Position numbers and translations under genes: made by a program. Below, piece by piece: positions 61,894 through 64,000 of a DNA stretch of 64,000 nucleotides (its first letter is position 1; each line of letters starts with the position of its first letter). The DNA comes from Pseudoclavibacter sp. AY1H1 (lineage in GTDB: Bacteria > Actinomycetota > Actinomycetes > Actinomycetales > Microbacteriaceae). The stretch is taken from contig NZ_PSXX01000009.1 in NCBI RefSeq assembly GCF_002931055.1, positions 122,004 to 186,003 on the forward strand, written 5' to 3'. The notes beneath the pieces are model-generated. The model made no database searches. It was not told the origin of the DNA and worked only from the letters and a program-made list of their open reading frames with translations.

Positions 61894-61924
61894 GCGGGGC
61901 GGCGGAGTGGATCCGCCGCCCCGC
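61894..61924 (-). terminator. Terminator of the repeat-rich protein gene
   Basis: GCGGGGCGGCGGA (61894-61906) pairs perfectly with 61912-61924 around a 5-nt loop, 6 bp after the stop codon. It separates the repeat-protein gene from the tlyA operon; the operon promoter should lie in 61751-61890. Confidence 0.85.
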
Positions 61925-61930
61925 ATCCGA

Positions 61931-64000
61931 TCACAGGTCGAAGAGGGGCTCGGGCTCGTCGCCCTTGCGCTTCTTCTCCTCGTCTTCGTCGTCGTTCTCG
62001 TCGTCGCTGTTCTCGGCGTCGCTGTCATCAGCGTCCGATGCAGCATCGGCAGGCGCGGCGTCAGCGTCTGACTCCGATGCGACCTCGGCCTCAGCAGGTG
62101 CCGGGACGACATCGAGCTCGACGTCGACGGCAACAGGCGCGCTCTCGTGCTCGTCGATGTCGTGCTCGTCGATCGCGAGTTCCTGGGCATCCTCGGCAGC
62201 GGCGACGATCTCGTCAGCCTCTTCCTGGACTTCCTTCGCCTCGTCGGCAGTCTCCGCGTCAGCGACGATCTCGTCGGCCTCTTCCTGGACCTCATCCAGC
62301 GCCTCGGCTTCGGCGACGATCTCGTCCGCCTCTTCCTCGACCTCGGCGACCAGTTCGTCGTCGAGCACGGCAGCGGCTTCGTCGATGACATCGGCCTCAG
62401 CCGCAGCCTCCGATTCGGGCTCAGCTGCAACCGTGTCACCGGCCGCCGCGAGCAGCTCATCTACCTCGGCTTCGAGGTCGTCCTCGTCACGCGAGTACTC
62501 CGCGGCTTCGGATGCTTCGCCATCTGCGACGCTTCCCGAGCCCTCGACAGCGCTCGTCGAGCCTTCGCCCGCGATCTCGGTCTCGGCTGCGATCCCGTCC
62601 TCGTCGATCTCGTCTTCCTCGAGAGGGGGGAACTCGCCTTCGGTGACGACTTCGATGGTCTCGTGCTCGTCGTGCTTGACGGCGTCGAGAGCATCCTGCG
62701 CCCTGGTGGCGAGGGCCGTCCAGCGCTCGGCTTCTGCGGTGCGCTCGAGTTCCTCGAGCACGGTCGCGTAGGCGGCGAACAAGGCCGGGCTGTACGAGTA
62801 GGCGCGCTTCGGGTCGAGCTGCGGGATCTCGAGTTCAGCAAGCGCGAGGTCGGCGGCGCCCTGATCGAGACGCGCACCGGACATGGCGATGGCGACCTGA
62901 ACCAGTTCGGCCGGGCCGAGCCCCGTGCGGTCGGCGGCGCGACCGAGCTCGAGGGCCCGGTCCGGGCGGCCGAGGCCGCGCTCGCTGTCGATCATGAGCG
63001 CCAGCTGGTCTTCCTTGCCGCTGATGCGACGGTAGGTACGCAGCTCGCGGAGTGCCAGCGCGTAGTCGCCGATCGTGTACGCCGTGATGGCGAGGGTCTC
63101 GCGCACCATGGCGATACGTCCGCCGCGGCGTGCCGCCGAGACGGCATGCTGATGGGCGAGCTCGGGATCGCTGTCGATCAGCACCGATGCCATCACGAGG
63201 TGCCTGGCGACGAATTCCTGGTTGGTCGCCTCGAGCGTCTTGAGCTCGTTGCGGGCGCCCTTGGGGAGATCCGACTCGCTGACCTCGTCGGGAACGATGG
63301 GGTCGATGTGCTCTGCCCGAACGGGGCGGAGCTCACGCGCGAGCAGCTCCTCCTCGGTCAGTTCCGGACGCTCAGGCGCCGGACGTCCGCGGCCGCCAGA
63401 GAAGCCGCGATCGTCGCGTCCGCCACGGCTGTCGCCACGGGGGCCAGATGAGCGACGCTCGCCGTCACGGGGAGGGTAGGACTTCCGCTCGCCGCGGTTG
63501 TCATCACGAGGCGCGTAGGTCTTGCGCTCACCATCACGAGGAGGGTACGACTTCCGCTCGCCGCGGCTGTCGTCACGAGGCGCGTAGGACTTCCGCTCGC
63601 CACGGTTGTCATCACGCGGTGCGTACGACTTCCGCTCACCGTCGCGGGGCGGGAACGACTTGCGCTCGCCGCGGTCGTCGCGGGAGTTGTAGGGACGACG
63701 CTCCCCGTCACGAGGCGGGTACGACTTGCGCTCGCCACGGTTGTCATCACGCGGTGCGTAGGACTTCCGCTCGCCGTCACGAGGAGGGTACGACTTGCGC
63801 TCGCCGCGGCTGTCGTCACGGGGCGCGTAGGACTTCCGCTCACCACGGTTGTCGTCACGGGGTGCGTACGACTTCCGCTCACCACGGTTGTCATCACGCG
63901 GTGCGTAGGACTTCCGCTCGCCGTCACGAGGAGGGTACGACTTGCGCTCGCCGCGGCTGTCGTCACGGGGCGCGTAGGACTTCCGCTCACCACGGTTGTC
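61931..64000 (-). CDS. Large tripartite protein: basic RGERKSY repeats, TPR-like middle, acidic tail; 5' end outside window
   Basis: The frame is open from the stop at 61931 to the right edge, with no start codon upstream of 63196, so the start lies beyond the window. The N-terminal visible part (64000 to about 63430) is about 16 tandem repeats of the type GERKSYAPRD, alternating with DNR or DSR spacers. The middle (about 63380-62650) is helical and TPR-like (HQHAVSAARRGGRIAMVRETLAITAYTIGDYALALRELRTYRRI). The C-terminal 235 residues are extremely acidic with repeated VQEEADEIVA units. Opposite charges at the two ends suggest self-association or RNA binding. No enzyme domain is visible. Confidence 0.85.
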   Translation of the reverse strand, partial: DNRGERKSYAPRDDSRGERKSYPPRDGERKSYAPRDDNRGERKSYAPRDDNRGERKSYAPRDDSRGERKSYPPRDGERKSYAPRDDNRGERKSYPPRDGERRPYNSRDDRGERKSFPPRDGERKSYAPRDDNRGERKSYAPRDDSRGERKSYPPRDGERKTYAPRDDNRGERKSYPPRDGERRSSGPRGDSRGGRDDRGFSGGRGRPAPERPELTEEELLARELRPVRAEHIDPIVPDEVSESDLPKGARNELKTLEATNQEFVARHLVMASVLIDSDPELAHQHAVSAARRGGRIAMVRETLAITAYTIGDYALALRELRTYRRISGKEDQLALMIDSERGLGRPDRALELGRAADRTGLGPAELVQVAIAMSGARLDQGAADLALAELEIPQLDPKRAYSYSPALFAAYATVLEELERTAEAERWTALATRAQDALDAVKHDEHETIEVVTEGEFPPLEEDEIDEDGIAAETEIAGEGSTSAVEGSGSVADGEASEAAEYSRDEDDLEAEVDELLAAAGDTVAAEPESEAAAEADVIDEAAAVLDDELVAEVEEEADEIVAEAEALDEVQEEADEIVADAETADEAKEVQEEADEIVAAAEDAQELAIDEHDIDEHESAPVAVDVELDVVPAPAEAEVASESDADAAPADAASDADDSDAENSDDENDDEDEEKKRKGDEPEPLFDL
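63480..64000. repeat. Coding tandem repeats of 30 and 39 bp
   Basis: Units encoding GERKSYPPRD or GERKSYAPRD (30 bp) alternate with units carrying an extra DNR/DSR (39 bp), at least 16 in all, reaching the window edge. Near-identical DNA suggests expansion by recombination or slippage. The array lies inside the large repeat protein gene. Confidence 0.9.

Noticed and set aside
63480..64000. CRISPR-like regular repeats
   Set aside because: The repeats are contiguous, with no unique spacers, and stay in one reading frame encoding GERKSYAPRD units.

Overview
This 64 kb window is high-GC chromosomal DNA from an actinobacterium, most probably of the family Microbacteriaceae. The signs are dense overlapping operons with ATGA or GTGA junctions, frequent GTG starts, lipobox lipoproteins, and the conserved actinobacterial gene order tlyA-nadK-recN-pyrG-nudix-xerD-parA-scpA-scpB-rluB-tyrA-cmk-der. 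I see no tRNA, rRNA, CRISPR array, insertion sequence or prophage. The first and last genes are cut by the window ends.

Layout. 1-4107: three minus-strand lipoproteins of the penicillin-recognising serine hydrolase/DD-peptidase type. 4260-6516: small hypothetical genes and a metallo-beta-lactamase-fold hydrolase. 6822-16563: a catabolic island with a guanidino-modifying enzyme, a ThDP decarboxylase, an XRE-cupin regulator, a polar amino acid ABC transporter, a D-2-hydroxyacid dehydrogenase, an M20 N-carbamoylase-type hydrolase and an agmatinase-family ureohydrolase. 16758-18875: an SRPBCC protein and a drug-efflux MFS. 18971-27787: molybdate binding and molybdenum cofactor synthesis (modA, a Mop regulator, fdhD, moeB-rhodanese, moeA, moaC, mobA, a DUF6457 protein, moaD, then moaA, moaE and mogA converging from the other strand). 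27832-36947: small regulator/effector modules (TetR, ArsR with SRPBCC, MarR with SDR), a glycosyltransferase with a GH92 mannosidase, an MpaB-type oxygenase and an RraA-like protein. 37055-39171: a short alanyl-tRNA synthetase paralog and a conserved hypothetical. 39228-45185: PadR, NUDIX, an HtrA-type protease, two Asp23-like proteins, an ECF sigma factor and an amino acid permease. 45265-64000: glyceraldehyde-3-phosphate dehydrogenase, then the long housekeeping operon and a large repeat-rich protein.

How the parts work together. The 6.8-16.6 kb island looks like import and breakdown of arginine or a related guanidino compound. The transporter brings it in. The ThDP enzyme would decarboxylate a 2-oxo acid. 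The guanidino group could then leave as urea (ureohydrolase), or by deimination followed by N-carbamoyl hydrolysis. The second route is inference and is the strongest candidate here for an undescribed system. The molybdenum region holds a nearly complete cofactor pathway but lacks modB, modC and any molybdoenzyme. The sigma/Asp23/HtrA run resembles an envelope-stress module.

Other points of interest are the AlaRS-like gene, which has no editing domain and resembles enzymes of reduced bacterial lineages; perfect or near-perfect intergenic hairpins, two sharing the same outer tip; a NUDIX start codon inside a terminator-like stem; and twin palindromic operators before the PadR and ArsR genes. 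Functions rest on motif recognition and gene context only; no database search was run.
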